Source: Comamonadaceae bacterium PBBC2 (GTDB taxonomy: Bacteria > Pseudomonadota > Gammaproteobacteria > Burkholderiales > Burkholderiaceae_C). Taken from it: 64,000 bases of DNA. Below the pieces are notes generated by a model that was not told where the DNA came from, ran no database searches, and saw only the letters and a list, made by a program, of their open reading frames with translations. Location: positions 1 to 64,000 of the forward strand of contig NKIO01000004.1 in assembly GCA_002255935.1 (NCBI GenBank), written 5' to 3'. The stretch's first letter is position 1. Every line of letters starts with the position of its first letter. The translations under genes and the position numbers were made by a program. Shown here piece after piece: positions 39,030-47,540 of the stretch.

Positions 39030-40208
39030 ATGAATGCCAACCTCATCCTCCTGACCCTTTGCCAGGGTCTGTTCTTCACGAACAACGTCACCTTCATCGC
39101 CATCAACGGTTTGGTGGGCCTGTCCATGGCCCCGCTGGGCTGGATGGCGACTTTGCCCGTCATGGGCTATGTGGTGGGTGGGGCCTTGTCTACGGGCTTG
39201 GTGGCCAAGACCCAGTCGCGCTTTGGGCGGCGCATCTCGTTTCAGTTGGGCTTGTTGGTGGCGGTGTTCTCGGCTTTGCTGGCGGCCTATGCGGCTTGGA
39301 GCCACAACTTCTGGTTGCTGGTGTGCGCCACGGTGATCGCGGGGTACTACAGCGCCAACGGTCAGCTCTACCGCTTTGCGGCAGCGGAGTTGTCGGTCGA
39401 GAGCTTTCGCGAAAAAGCCGTCTCGCTGGTCATGGCCGGTGGCTTGATCGGGGCCATCGCGGGGCCCAATCTGGCGTCGCGCACCAAGGGGATTTTGGAG
39501 ACGCCTTTCATGGGCGCCTACCTGGCTTTGGCCGGTGTGGCTGTCTTGGGGCTGGTGGTGATCAGCTTCATCCGATTTCCGGCCGTGCCCCCCAAAAAAG
39601 CCGGCGATGCCGTGGGCCGACCTTTGGCAGACATCATGCGCCAGCCGATTTTCATCGTGGCGGCAGCCACAGCGGCCTTGAGCTACGGCGTGATGAACCT
39701 GCTCATGGCCGCCACGCCCTTGGCCATGCAGGTGTGTGGCTTTGGTTTCAGCGATGCCGCGCTGGTGCTCGAGTGGCACGTGATCGGCATGTTTGCACCC
39801 GGCTTTTTCACGGGCCACTTGATCAAGAAATTTGGCACCTTGACCATCATGTCGGTCGGCGTGTTGTTGAATTTTGTGTGCATCGCCGTGGCCTTGTCGG
39901 GCATCGAATTGCACCAGTTCATCGTCGCCCTGTTCTTGTTGGGCCTGGGCTGGAATTTCTTGTTCACCGGCAGCACCACTTTGGCCATGCGGGCCTGGCG
40001 ACCTGAAGAAAAAGACCGCGCTCAAGCGGCCATCAACTTCTTCGTGTTCGCCACCATGGCGGTCACCTCGTTTGCCTCGGGTGCCTTGGTCACCACGGGA
40101 GGCTGGACGTGGTTGAACGTGGGTTCTTTGGTGCCGGTGGCCCTGGCGGGTTTGGCGCTGGCCTGGTTGGGGCTCAAGCAGCGAAGCGATCGTCCAGCCA
40201 GCGCTTGA
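39030..40208 (+). CDS. Major facilitator superfamily transporter
   Basis: A 392 aa inner-membrane protein with about 12 hydrophobic segments, for example MATLPVMGYVVGGALSTGLV, then a MFS-like loop KTQSRFGRRISFQLG with the basic motif after TM2, and a central loop FPAVPPKKAGDAVGRPLADI. The second half has FFTGHLIKKFGTLTIMSVG. No substrate can be assigned. It stands alone, 54 bp after rsmE. Its last 35 bp overlap the end of the convergent hydrolase gene. Confidence 0.88.
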   Translation: MNANLILLTLCQGLFFTNNVTFIAINGLVGLSMAPLGWMATLPVMGYVVGGALSTGLVAKTQSRFGRRISFQLGLLVAVFSALLAAYAAWSHNFWLLVCATVIAGYYSANGQLYRFAAAELSVESFREKAVSLVMAGGLIGAIAGPNLASRTKGILETPFMGAYLALAGVAVLGLVVISFIRFPAVPPKKAGDAVGRPLADIMRQPIFIVAAATAALSYGVMNLLMAATPLAMQVCGFGFSDAALVLEWHVIGMFAPGFFTGHLIKKFGTLTIMSVGVLLNFVCIAVALSGIELHQFIVALFLLGLGWNFLFTGSTTLAMRAWRPEEKDRAQAAINFFVFATMAVTSFASGALVTTGGWTWLNVGSLVPVALAGLALAWLGLKQRSDRPASA

Positions 40209-41016
40209 GCACCTTGAACACCAGCTGGCGCTGGGTGTCGTTGAAGATCTCGTGGTACATGGGCGCAAAGCAGTGCGAGTGGACCACCGAGGCCGGTGCC
40301 TTCGCGGCAAAGGCCGCATTCGCGTCGGGGTGCACCAGACGGTCTTGCCCAGCGTAAATCAGCAAACTGGGCACCTTCCACTCGGCCGCCAGTGCCACGG
40401 TCTTGGGGCCTTCGGTGTAGATCCAAGCCCCCAACCGGGTCGAGATGCGGTCGTGCACCAGCGGGTCCAGTGTATAGCGCTGCACGGTTTGCGCATCGCG
40501 GGCGATCAGCTTGGGGTTGAGCCCATTGCCCACACACAGGTGCGGCCAATGCTTGGGCAAGGTGGCCAGCAGCAGTTTTTGCAAAGGGTTGGCCCAGGTG
40601 CCCAAAGCCGGTGAGGACATGACCACGCCATCGACATAACGCAGCTGTTCGGCCACGGCGCGTGCTACCACCAAACCGCCCATGCTGTGGCCCAGCAAAA
40701 TCAAGGGCGCATCGCTGGCGCCGGGCTTGGCGCGTGTGTCGTCAATCACCGTGGCCAGGTCTTGCAAGAGGCCGTCTGGGGTGTGCAGTGTGCCGCGCAC
40801 GCCTTCGGAATGGCCGTGGCCTTGGTGGTCGTAGCCGCGCACCGCAAAGCCCCATTGGCGCAACTGATCGGCCACATGGCCATAGCGGCCGGTGTGTTCT
40901 CCCAGGCCATGCACCAACAGCACCGTGCCCCGGATGGGCCCCAAGGGCAAGGGCCAGTCGTACACGGCCAGTTGACCGGCCTGCCCTTGCAAGGTGCTGC
41001 GTTTGGCTTGTTTCAT
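40174..41016 (-). CDS. Alpha/beta hydrolase, lysophospholipase/monoacylglycerol-lipase-like
   Basis: A 280 aa serine hydrolase. VLLVHGLGEHTGRYGHVADQL is the oxyanion-hole region of the monoglyceride-lipase subfamily, ILLGHSMGGLVVARA has the nucleophilic Ser, LIYAGQDRLVHPDANAAF carries the Asp, and the His lies in HSHCFAPMYHEIFND. It probably hydrolyses lipid esters in the cytoplasm or at the membrane. Its ATG overlaps the stop of the M20 peptidase by 4 bp, giving a two-gene operon. The 3' ends of this gene and the MFS gene overlap by 35 bp. Confidence 0.91.
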   Translation of the reverse strand: MKQAKRSTLQGQAGQLAVYDWPLPLGPIRGTVLLVHGLGEHTGRYGHVADQLRQWGFAVRGYDHQGHGHSEGVRGTLHTPDGLLQDLATVIDDTRAKPGASDAPLILLGHSMGGLVVARAVAEQLRYVDGVVMSSPALGTWANPLQKLLLATLPKHWPHLCVGNGLNPKLIARDAQTVQRYTLDPLVHDRISTRLGAWIYTEGPKTVALAAEWKVPSLLIYAGQDRLVHPDANAAFAAKAPASVVHSHCFAPMYHEIFNDTQRQLVFKVLKRWLDDRFAA

Positions 41017-42494
41017 GGCATGCGGGCGATGACTTCGGCCACCGCAGCGGTGAGCTTCTTGGCATAGGGCACGTGCAAAAACTCGTTGGGCCCGTGCGCG
41101 TTGCTCTTGGGGCCCAGCACACCGCAGACCATCATTTGCGCTTTGGGAAAGCCCGCGCTCAGCATGTTCATCAGCGGGATGGTGCCGCCTTGCCCGATGT
41201 AGCCCACCGAGGCGCCAAAGTGCGATTGGCTGGCGTGGTTGAGCGCTTGCTCAAACCAAGGTTGGGTGTCGGGTGCGTTCCAGCCGGTGGCGCCGCCCCC
41301 GCTCTCAAACGTGACCTGGGCTTGGTAGGGTGCGTTGTCTTCCAGCAAGGTCTTGAGCTCTTGCACCGCGGTGGCGGCATCGACCAGCGGCGGCAAACGC
41401 AAGCTGAGTTTGAAGGCCGTGTAAGGCCGCAGCACATTGCCCGCGTCTTTGAGGGCCGGGAAACCATCGGCCCCGGTCACGCTCAAGGTGGGGGCCCAGG
41501 TGCGGTTGAGCAAGGCCTGCACCGGGTCGGTGGTGGTGGGCAGCGCAAAGCTGGTGGAGCCGCCGCAGTCGTAGTGCGCCCACGGGAAACGCTTGTAGAG
41601 TTCTTCGCCCAAAATCGCCGCCGTGGCCCGGGCCTGTGCCATGCGCTCGGCAGGCACTTCGCAATGAAAGCTCTGCGGCAACAAGCGGCCGGTGCTGCTG
41701 TCTTCCAGCCGGTCGAGGACCTGGCGCATGATGCGAAAGCTCGACGGCACCACACCCGAGGCATCGCCCGAATGGATGCCTTCGGTCAGGATCTGCACCT
41801 TGAGCGTGCCGCTGGCCATGCCGCGCAGGCTGGTGGTCAGCCACAGCTGGTCGTAGTTGCCCGCGCCACTGTCCAGGCAAATCACCAGGCCCACATCGCC
41901 CAGGCGCGATCGCAGCGCGTCCACATACGGCAGCAGGTCATACGAGCCCGATTCTTCGCAGGTCTCGATCAGGCCCACGATGCGCGGGTGTGGTGTCTTT
42001 TGGCTTTTGAGCGCCTGCAGCGCCGTGATGCTGGCGTACACCGCATAACCGTCGTCCGCGCCGCCACGGCCATAGAGCTTGCCGTCTTCGTAAGTGGGGG
42101 TCCAAGGGCCCAGGTCGTTGCGCCAGCCGGTGAACTCGGGTTGCTTGTCCAAGTGGCCGTACATCAGTACGGTTTGGCCCGAGCCCTCGCTGGCTGATCG
42201 GGTGGCGGCCACTTCAAAAAACAGCACCGGCGTGCGACCGGGCAGCTGGATGATCTCCAGCGTCAAGCCCTCGACCTTTTGCGCCGTCACCCAATCGGCG
42301 GCTTGGCGCACCACGGTGTCGATGTGGCCGTGCGCGGCCCAATCGGCATCGAAGGCCGGCGACTTGGCCGGCACCTCGATGTATTGCTTGAGCTCGGGCA
42401 GGATGGAAGCGTCCCAGGCCTGCGTCACTTCGCGCAAGGCTTGTGCGCTGTCCAGGTGGTGGGCGGGCATTTCTCGGTGCAAGGGGGCATTCAT
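41013..42494 (-). CDS. M20-family metallopeptidase (dipeptidase-like)
   Basis: A 493 aa zinc exopeptidase. Metal ligands are seen in VLMYGHLDKQPE (HxD), GRGGADDGYA (Asp), IETCEESGSYD (the catalytic Glu-Glu) and, at the C-terminus, GPKSNAHGPNEFLHV (His). The dimerisation domain begins near ILTEGIHSGDASGVVPS. Family members are dipeptidases or acylases (PepV/CNDP-like); the true substrate is unknown. ATG 42494 (MNAPLHREMPAHHLD) replaces the track start 131 codons upstream, which lies over the divergent gene. Confidence 0.92.
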   Translation of the reverse strand: MNAPLHREMPAHHLDSAQALREVTQAWDASILPELKQYIEVPAKSPAFDADWAAHGHIDTVVRQAADWVTAQKVEGLTLEIIQLPGRTPVLFFEVAATRSASEGSGQTVLMYGHLDKQPEFTGWRNDLGPWTPTYEDGKLYGRGGADDGYAVYASITALQALKSQKTPHPRIVGLIETCEESGSYDLLPYVDALRSRLGDVGLVICLDSGAGNYDQLWLTTSLRGMASGTLKVQILTEGIHSGDASGVVPSSFRIMRQVLDRLEDSSTGRLLPQSFHCEVPAERMAQARATAAILGEELYKRFPWAHYDCGGSTSFALPTTTDPVQALLNRTWAPTLSVTGADGFPALKDAGNVLRPYTAFKLSLRLPPLVDAATAVQELKTLLEDNAPYQAQVTFESGGGATGWNAPDTQPWFEQALNHASQSHFGASVGYIGQGGTIPLMNMLSAGFPKAQMMVCGVLGPKSNAHGPNEFLHVPYAKKLTAAVAEVIARMP

Positions 42495-42614
42495 CGCAAG
42501 ACTCCAAGGGGCGAAAGAGAAATCACTGTAACGGTTTTTGAGAGGCAAAACCGTGGGGGCACAATGCTTGGGGTGCCCCGCAATGGGCAAGGCAGCAAGA
42601 TGGAGCGCAGGTGC

Positions 42615-43277
42615 ATGAACGAAAACCACGCAAAGGCAGAAGGTCTGCCCTTCAAAGTGGCCGCGGTGATTTTGGCCGCTGGCTCGGCTTCGCGCATGGG
42701 TCTGCGGCCCAAATGTTTGCTCGAAATCGATGGTGTTTCGCTGCTGCGCCGCCAATGCTTGGCATTGTCGGGTGCGGGTGTGCAAGACGTGGTGGTGGTG
42801 CTGGGGCACTATGCCCAGCGCATTCACCAGTCGGCCCTTGATTTGCCGGTGCATTGGCTCACCAACCCAGATCCCGATGAAGGGCAAGAGTCCTCACTGC
42901 GCTTGGGCTTGCAAGCCATGGCACCCGATGCAGATGTTGCCCTTGTGCTCTTGGCCGATCAACCCTTGATCGATGCGCAAGACATCGCGGACCTGATCCA
43001 TGCGTATCACCAAAGGCCTGCCCCAACGCAATTGGTGCGCCCGGTGGTGGAGGGTTTGCCTGGCAACCCGGTCATGTTCAGCCGCGCAGTGGCCCAAGAC
43101 ATTTTGGAGGGGCCACCCAAAATGGGTGGACGACAGTGGCAGCAGCAGCACCCGCAGCAGGTGCACCGCTGGGTCAGTGCCAATGCCCATTACCGCGCCG
43201 ATGTGGACAGCCCCGAAGATGTACAAGCACTGGCCCAAAGGACCGGCCTTCACTTGCGCTGGCCTGCGGATCTTTGA
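42615..43277 (+). CDS. MocA/MobA-like molybdenum cofactor nucleotidyltransferase family protein
   Basis: A 220 aa nucleotidyltransferase with VILAAGSASRMGLRPKCLLE (nucleotide-binding loop), VVVLGHYAQRI, NPDPDEGQESSLRLGLQAM and LADQPLIDAQDI (metal Asp). The members make molybdopterin cytosine or guanine dinucleotide for molybdoenzymes. The next gene codes for no molybdoenzyme and none was seen in this window. ATG 42615 (MNENHAKAE) has GGAG 9 bases ahead; ATG 42600 is an in-frame alternative. It stands divergent from the M20 peptidase gene. Confidence 0.85.
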   Translation: MNENHAKAEGLPFKVAAVILAAGSASRMGLRPKCLLEIDGVSLLRRQCLALSGAGVQDVVVVLGHYAQRIHQSALDLPVHWLTNPDPDEGQESSLRLGLQAMAPDADVALVLLADQPLIDAQDIADLIHAYHQRPAPTQLVRPVVEGLPGNPVMFSRAVAQDILEGPPKMGGRQWQQQHPQQVHRWVSANAHYRADVDSPEDVQALAQRTGLHLRWPADL

Positions 43278-43304
43278 TGTTTGCGTGCTGATTTCAGCAG
43301 TCAA

Positions 43305-43332
43305 ATCGCCGAACAAAGTTCAGCTCCCACAA
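43305..43332 (-). repeat. REP-like hairpin, subfamily CGAAC/GTTCA
   Basis: ATCGCCGAACAAAGTTCAGC then TCCCACAA, between the nucleotidyltransferase end and the hyi end (convergent). Core stem GAAC/GTTC, frame ATCG...GCTCCCACA. Confidence 0.8.
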
Positions 43333-43368
43333 TGTTGTGCCTTCCAAAGAAGGTTCAGCGCCCAAGCA

Positions 43369-44202
43369 TTACAGGTAGCCGCGTGCCCAGCTCAGGCCGC
43401 GTGAGGTGCCGCCGGATGTGGGGTCGGCGGGGTTGTATTCGCAACCGATCCAGCCGTCCCAGCCGCAGGTGGCAGACACTTCGTCGATGGTCTTGAAGAT
43501 GTGGGCCCAGTTCACTTCGCCGGTGCCCGGTTCGTGGCGGTGCGGCACTTCGGCGATCTGGAAGTGACCCACGCGGCCCGTGGGCAGGTATTGGGCGATC
43601 TTGGTGCTCAGGTCGCCTTCGACGATTTGGCAGTGGAACAGGTCCATCTGCACTTTCACGTTGGCCGCGCCCACGGCCTGCACGATGCGGTGTGCGTGGT
43701 CTTGGCGGTTGAGGTGAAAGCCCGGCACGCTGCGGGTGTTGATGGGTTCGATCAACACATCGCGCCCGGCCTTGGCCGCCTCACGAGCGGCCCACTGCAA
43801 GTTGCTCACCAGCGTGGCGTCTGCGGCATCGGCACTGGCGCCTTCGCCGCGCAAGCCCACCATGGCGTGGATGCGCGGGCAGTTCAGCGCCTCGGCATAA
43901 ACCAGCGCTTGCGCAAAGCCGGTGCGAAACTCCGCCTCGCGCCCGGGCACGCTGGCCGTGCCACGGCTGCCGGCCTCCCAGGCCTTGGCAAAGCTGTCGG
44001 TGTCGGTCCCGCCCGAGGGCGTGTTGAACAAGACCTGCTGCAAGCCGTTGGCCTTCAAACGCGCGGCCAACTCTTGCGCGGGAAAGGCGTAGGGGAACAA
44101 ATACTCCACCGCCTTGAAACCGTCTTGGGCCGCCGCTTCAAAGCGGTCCAAAAACGGCAAGTCGGGGTACATCATCGAGAGGTTGGCGGCAAAGCGGGGC
44201 AT
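43369..44202 (-). CDS. hyi: Hydroxypyruvate isomerase-family 2-oxo-tetronate isomerase
   Basis: 277 aa TIM-barrel isomerase starting MPRFAANLSMMYPDLPFLDR, with FKAVEYLFPY, VLIEPINTRSVPGFHLN (catalytic Glu), VKVQMDLFHCQIVEGDL and WIGCEYNPADPT (second Glu). In the known threonate pathway OtnI, a Hyi homologue, converts 2-oxo-tetronate to 3-oxo-tetronate. The operon context supports that role over hydroxypyruvate isomerisation in glyoxylate metabolism. Last gene of the operon; separated from otnC by a 140 bp gap holding an inverted REP pair. Confidence 0.91.
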   Translation of the reverse strand: MPRFAANLSMMYPDLPFLDRFEAAAQDGFKAVEYLFPYAFPAQELAARLKANGLQQVLFNTPSGGTDTDSFAKAWEAGSRGTASVPGREAEFRTGFAQALVYAEALNCPRIHAMVGLRGEGASADAADATLVSNLQWAAREAAKAGRDVLIEPINTRSVPGFHLNRQDHAHRIVQAVGAANVKVQMDLFHCQIVEGDLSTKIAQYLPTGRVGHFQIAEVPHRHEPGTGEVNWAHIFKTIDEVSATCGWDGWIGCEYNPADPTSGGTSRGLSWARGYL

Positions 44203-44253
44203 GGTGTTCTTTCAAAAATGCGGTTTCTGTGCAGGGCAATGACGTTGGTTTTT

Positions 44254-44331
44254 TGTAGGCGCTGAACACTGTTCGGCGATTCAATCGTTCGTGGTGTGCG
44301 TGCAATCGCCGAAGACAGTTCAGCGCCTACA
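44254..44331. repeat. Inverted pair of REP-like hairpins between hyi and otnC
   Basis: Plus copy 44254-44281 TGTAGGCGCTGAACACTGTT-CGGCGATT; minus copy 44305-44331 ATCGCCGAAGACAGTTCAGC-GCCTACA. A 23 bp spacer separates them. The two arms are almost perfectly complementary over about 27 bp, so the transcript can form one long stem or two small hairpins, as in BIME-type elements. Confidence 0.88.
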
Positions 44332-44342
44332 GAGTGATGGGC

Positions 44343-45002
44343 TCACCACCTCGCGCCAAAGGTCTGGCGCAAATCGTCCAGCTCGGTGGCCAGCAGGGGC
44401 GGTGTGTGGGGTTGCAGCAGCATGAGGCGGGCGGTTTCTTCCAGCTCTTCGAGCGAGGCCATGGCCGCTGCAGGCGTGTCGTGCCACACATTGGGCCCCA
44501 GGCGCGGCATCATCACGGCGCGGATCGGCGTGCCTTGCGCGGCGTGGCTGCGGATCAAGGCGGCCACTTCTTTGGCGGCATCGGGGCTGCCGGGGCGGTG
44601 GTAACGCACCAGCGGCACATGGCCAACTTTCATCACAAAGTAAGGCGTGATCGGTGGCAGCAATTCAGGGCCATGCGCGTTCAGGCTCAGCGCCACGCAA
44701 TGCGTGCTGTGGGTGTGGATCACGCAGCGCGTGTCAGCATCTTGCTCGCAAGCAGCGGCATAAATCTGGCGGTGCAAGGCGATGGTTTTGCTGCCTTTGT
44801 CGCCGCTGATTTGCTGGCCTTGCAGGTCCAGCTTGGCCAAACGCGCTGGGTCCAAAAAGCCCAAGCAGGCATCGGTGGGCGTGATCAAAAAACCATCGTC
44901 CAGTCGTACGCTGATGTTGCCCGCCGTGGCGTGCACATAGCCGCGCTCGAACAAGCTGCGGCCCACGCGGCAGATCTCTTCACGGGCTTGGGATTCGTTC
45001 AT
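44343..45002 (-). CDS. otnC: 3-oxo-tetronate 4-phosphate decarboxylase (class II aldolase/adducin family)
   Basis: 219 aa. YVHATAGNISVRLDDGFLITPT is the family phosphate/substrate loop, HTHSTHCVALSL carries the metal-binding His pair, and VPLVRYHRPGSPDAAKE the catalytic region near a third His. OtnC decarboxylates 3-oxo-tetronate 4-phosphate to dihydroxyacetone phosphate; the placement between otnK and hyi makes this more likely than L-fuculose- or ribulose-phosphate aldolase. The ATG at 45002 is confirmed by MNESQAREEICRVG. A REP-like hairpin lies upstream, between this gene and otnK. Confidence 0.91.
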   Translation of the reverse strand: MNESQAREEICRVGRSLFERGYVHATAGNISVRLDDGFLITPTDACLGFLDPARLAKLDLQGQQISGDKGSKTIALHRQIYAAACEQDADTRCVIHTHSTHCVALSLNAHGPELLPPITPYFVMKVGHVPLVRYHRPGSPDAAKEVAALIRSHAAQGTPIRAVMMPRLGPNVWHDTPAAAMASLEELEETARLMLLQPHTPPLLATELDDLRQTFGARW

Positions 45003-45030
45003 GCATGGACTCCTGCAGGGGTATTTTGAT

Positions 45031-45054
45031 TGTAGGAGCTTGCCTGCAAGCGAT
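45031..45054 (+). repeat. REP-like hairpin, subfamily TTGC/GCAA, between otnC and otnK
   Basis: TGTAGGAGCTTGCCTGCAAG-CGAT: core CTTGC-CT-GCAAG in the same TGTAGGAGC...CGAT frame. It resembles the REP sequences of pseudomonads. The surrounding 190 bp between otnC and otnK hold no gene. Confidence 0.85.
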
Positions 45055-45193
45055 CAGCATGAAGACCTTGGGCCATTGAATCGTCAGCAGGGTTGGCGCC
45101 AGCATGGACGTGTTGTTGTCGGGGCTGAAGCCACCGACCTACGGGGTATGGGTTTTGGCCCCGACATGGCCGCTGGCCCGCCATGCATGCGTG

Positions 45194-46471
45194 TCACTGC
45201 AACACCCCAAAGGCCTTGCTGAAAAAGTCTTCAGTGCCAAAGTTGCCCGACTTGAGCGTGATGTGCACACCGCCTGTTGAAGACGGCGCGTGGCACCACG
45301 GCACGCCGGGGTCGATCTGCGGGCCGATTTGCAGCTGCGCAATGCCCCGCGCCTGCACACACGCGCCCGAGGTTTCGCCACCGGCCACCACCAACTGCTG
45401 CACGCCCAAGCCGACCAAGCCACGGGCCACGGCGGCCAGCGCGTGCTCGACCAAAGCACCCGCCTCGGCCACGCCCAACTGCGCTTGCACGGCTTTGACG
45501 GCCTCGGGCTCGGCGGTGGAATACACCAGCACCGGGCCATCCTTCAAAAGCGGCGCGGCCCAAGCCAAGACCTGCTGCACCACGGCATCGCTTTGGCCGT
45601 GCATCAGCGCCGCAGGGTTGATCGCCATCGCGGGCCGACCGGTGGCTTTGAAGTGCGCTACTTGCGCATTGGTGGCCAAAGAGCAGCTGCCCGACACCAC
45701 CGCTTGCAAGCCACGGGAGGCAGGCAACTGGCTGGCCTGCAGCGAGGGCTTGAGGCCAAAGTTGGCGGGCAGGCCAATGGCCACACCCGAGCCTGCGGTG
45801 ACCAGGGGCATGTCTTTCAAAGCCGGTCCCATGCGGTGCAGGTCTTCGTTGCTGGTCGCGTCCACCACGGCCACGCCCACGCCTTCGGCACGCAGAGCGC
45901 TGATGCGTTCGCGGATGGCCGCTTCGCCCAGGGCCACGGTTTTGTAGTCGATCAAGCCCACCTTGCGCTTGGTTTGCGCTTGCATGACGCGCACCAAATT
46001 CGCGTCGGTCATGGGCGTGAGCGGGTGGTTTTGCATGCCCGACTCGTTCAGCAGCACGTTGCCCGCAAACAGGTAGCCTTTGAACACGGTGCGGCCGTTG
46101 TCCGGAAAGGCCGGGGTCGCAATGGTGAAGTCCGTGTGCAACGCGTCCATCAGGGCCTCGGTCACCGGGCCGATGTTGCCTTCGGGCGTGCTGTCAAAGG
46201 TGGAGCAGTATTTGAAATAGATCTGCTGCGCCCCTTGCGCCTGCAACCACTGCAAGGCGTCGAGCGATTGGGCAATGGCTTCGGCTGCCGGGATGGTGCG
46301 CGACTTGAGCGCCACCACCACCGCTTCCACATCAGCGGCCAGTGGGGTTGTGGGCACGCCAATGGTCTGCACCACCCGCATGCCCGAGCGCACCAGGTTG
46401 TTGGCCAGGTCCGTGGCACCGGTGAAGTCGTCGGCAATACAACCGAGTTTCAAGCAAGAGTTATTCGGCAT
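45194..46471 (-). CDS. otnK: 3-oxo-tetronate kinase (four-carbon acid sugar kinase family)
   Basis: 425 aa kinase of the DUF1537 family. GCIADDFTGATDLANNLV is the N-terminal substrate motif; TAGSGVAIGLPANF and the C-terminal nucleotide motif VAGGETSGACVQARGI with SSTGGVHITLKSGNFG follow. It phosphorylates 3-oxo-tetronate at C4. Operon order Bug-ltnD-otnK-otnC-hyi matches the pathway described for L-threonate (Zhang et al., 2016, from memory). The ATG at 46471 (MPNNSCLKLGCIADD) replaces a track start 29 codons upstream in a REP region. Confidence 0.92.
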   Translation of the reverse strand: MPNNSCLKLGCIADDFTGATDLANNLVRSGMRVVQTIGVPTTPLAADVEAVVVALKSRTIPAAEAIAQSLDALQWLQAQGAQQIYFKYCSTFDSTPEGNIGPVTEALMDALHTDFTIATPAFPDNGRTVFKGYLFAGNVLLNESGMQNHPLTPMTDANLVRVMQAQTKRKVGLIDYKTVALGEAAIRERISALRAEGVGVAVVDATSNEDLHRMGPALKDMPLVTAGSGVAIGLPANFGLKPSLQASQLPASRGLQAVVSGSCSLATNAQVAHFKATGRPAMAINPAALMHGQSDAVVQQVLAWAAPLLKDGPVLVYSTAEPEAVKAVQAQLGVAEAGALVEHALAAVARGLVGLGVQQLVVAGGETSGACVQARGIAQLQIGPQIDPGVPWCHAPSSTGGVHITLKSGNFGTEDFFSKAFGVLQ

Positions 46472-46518
46472 GTCCTGTCCTTGGCTGAGGGTGCAAACGA
46501 TGGAAAGAGGGGCTGATG

Positions 46519-46585
46519 TGTAGGAGCTTGCCTGCAAGCGATTTTCTGTGGACCGCAAGCCATCGCCAGCAGGCTGGCTCCTACA
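46519..46585. repeat. Inverted pair of REP-like hairpins between otnK and ltnD
   Basis: Plus copy 46519-46542 TGTAGGAGCTTGCCTGCAAG-CGAT; minus copy 46562-46585 ATCGCCAGCAGGCTGGCTCC-TACA. The spacer is 19 bp. The plus copy is identical to the element at 45031. Confidence 0.87.
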
Positions 46586-46591
46586 AACGAA

Positions 46592-47497
46592 TCAAGTTTT
46601 GGCAGAGCCTTTGGGCAACTCAATGCCCGGGAAAATCTTGATCACCGCGCTGTCGTCTTCTTTGGCAAAGCCCGCTGTGCTGGCTTGCATGAACATCTGG
46701 TGCGCGGTGCTCGACAGCGGCAGCGGGAACTTGCTCGCCCGTGCCATGTCGAGCACGATGCCCAAATCTTTCACAAAAATGTCCACGGCCGACAGTGGCG
46801 TGTAATCGGCCGCCAGCACATGCGCCATGCGGTTTTCAAACATCCAGCTGTTGCCGGCGCTGTTGGTGATGACTTCGTACAAGGCCGCGGCGTCCACACC
46901 TTCGCGCAGGCCCAGGGCCATGGCTTCGGCAGCGGCTGCAATGTGCACACCCGCCAGCAGTTGGTTGATGATCTTCACTTTGCTGCCCGCGCCTGCGCTG
47001 TCGCCCAGCTTGTAAACCTTGGCGGCCATCGCGTTCAAGAACGGCTCGGCCACGGCATAGGCGGCAGGCTTGGCGGCCGTCATCATGGTCATCTGGCCCG
47101 AGGCCGCTTTGGCCGCGCCGCCCGAGATGGGCGCGTCCACATACTGCAGGCCCATGCCCTCCAGGCGTGCTTCCAGTGCCACTGACCAGTTCGGGTCCAC
47201 GGTGGAGCACATCACGAACACGCTGCCGGGCTTCATGCTGGCGGCACAACCGGGGGTGGTGCCTTCGCCAAACAGCACGCTCTCGGTCTGCGCGGCATTG
47301 ACCACCACCGACACGACCACATCACACGCTGCGCCCAGCGAGGCCAGGCTGTCGTGCGCCACGCCGCCTTCTGCGGCAAATGCGGCGGCCACTTGCGGCC
47401 GCACATCGAACACCTGCACGTTGTGCCCAGCGCGGCGCAAGGACGCCGCCATGCCCGAGCCCATGGCCCCCAAACCGATCAAACCCACTGTTGTCAT
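46592..47497 (-). CDS. ltnD: L-threonate dehydrogenase (beta-hydroxyacid dehydrogenase family)
   Basis: 301 aa NAD-dependent enzyme. VGLIGLGAMGSGMAASLRRAG is the Rossmann motif, DAPISGGAAKAASGQMTMM the substrate motif, and GAGSKVKIINQLLAG carries the catalytic Lys. LtnD oxidises L-threonate to 2-oxo-tetronate. The ATG at 47497 (MTTVGLIGLG) is 44 bp upstream of the Bug stop in reverse order, so the genes overlap slightly in the track but not with this start: Bug ends at 47541. Linked genes support threonate over hydroxyisobutyrate or tartronate as substrate. Confidence 0.9.
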   Translation of the reverse strand: MTTVGLIGLGAMGSGMAASLRRAGHNVQVFDVRPQVAAAFAAEGGVAHDSLASLGAACDVVVSVVVNAAQTESVLFGEGTTPGCAASMKPGSVFVMCSTVDPNWSVALEARLEGMGLQYVDAPISGGAAKAASGQMTMMTAAKPAAYAVAEPFLNAMAAKVYKLGDSAGAGSKVKIINQLLAGVHIAAAAEAMALGLREGVDAAALYEVITNSAGNSWMFENRMAHVLAADYTPLSAVDIFVKDLGIVLDMARASKFPLPLSSTAHQMFMQASTAGFAKEDDSAVIKIFPGIELPKGSAKT

Positions 47498-47540
47498 GTC
47501 ATCTACTCCGTGGCGCAGACCCAAGCCGCGCCGATTGTTG

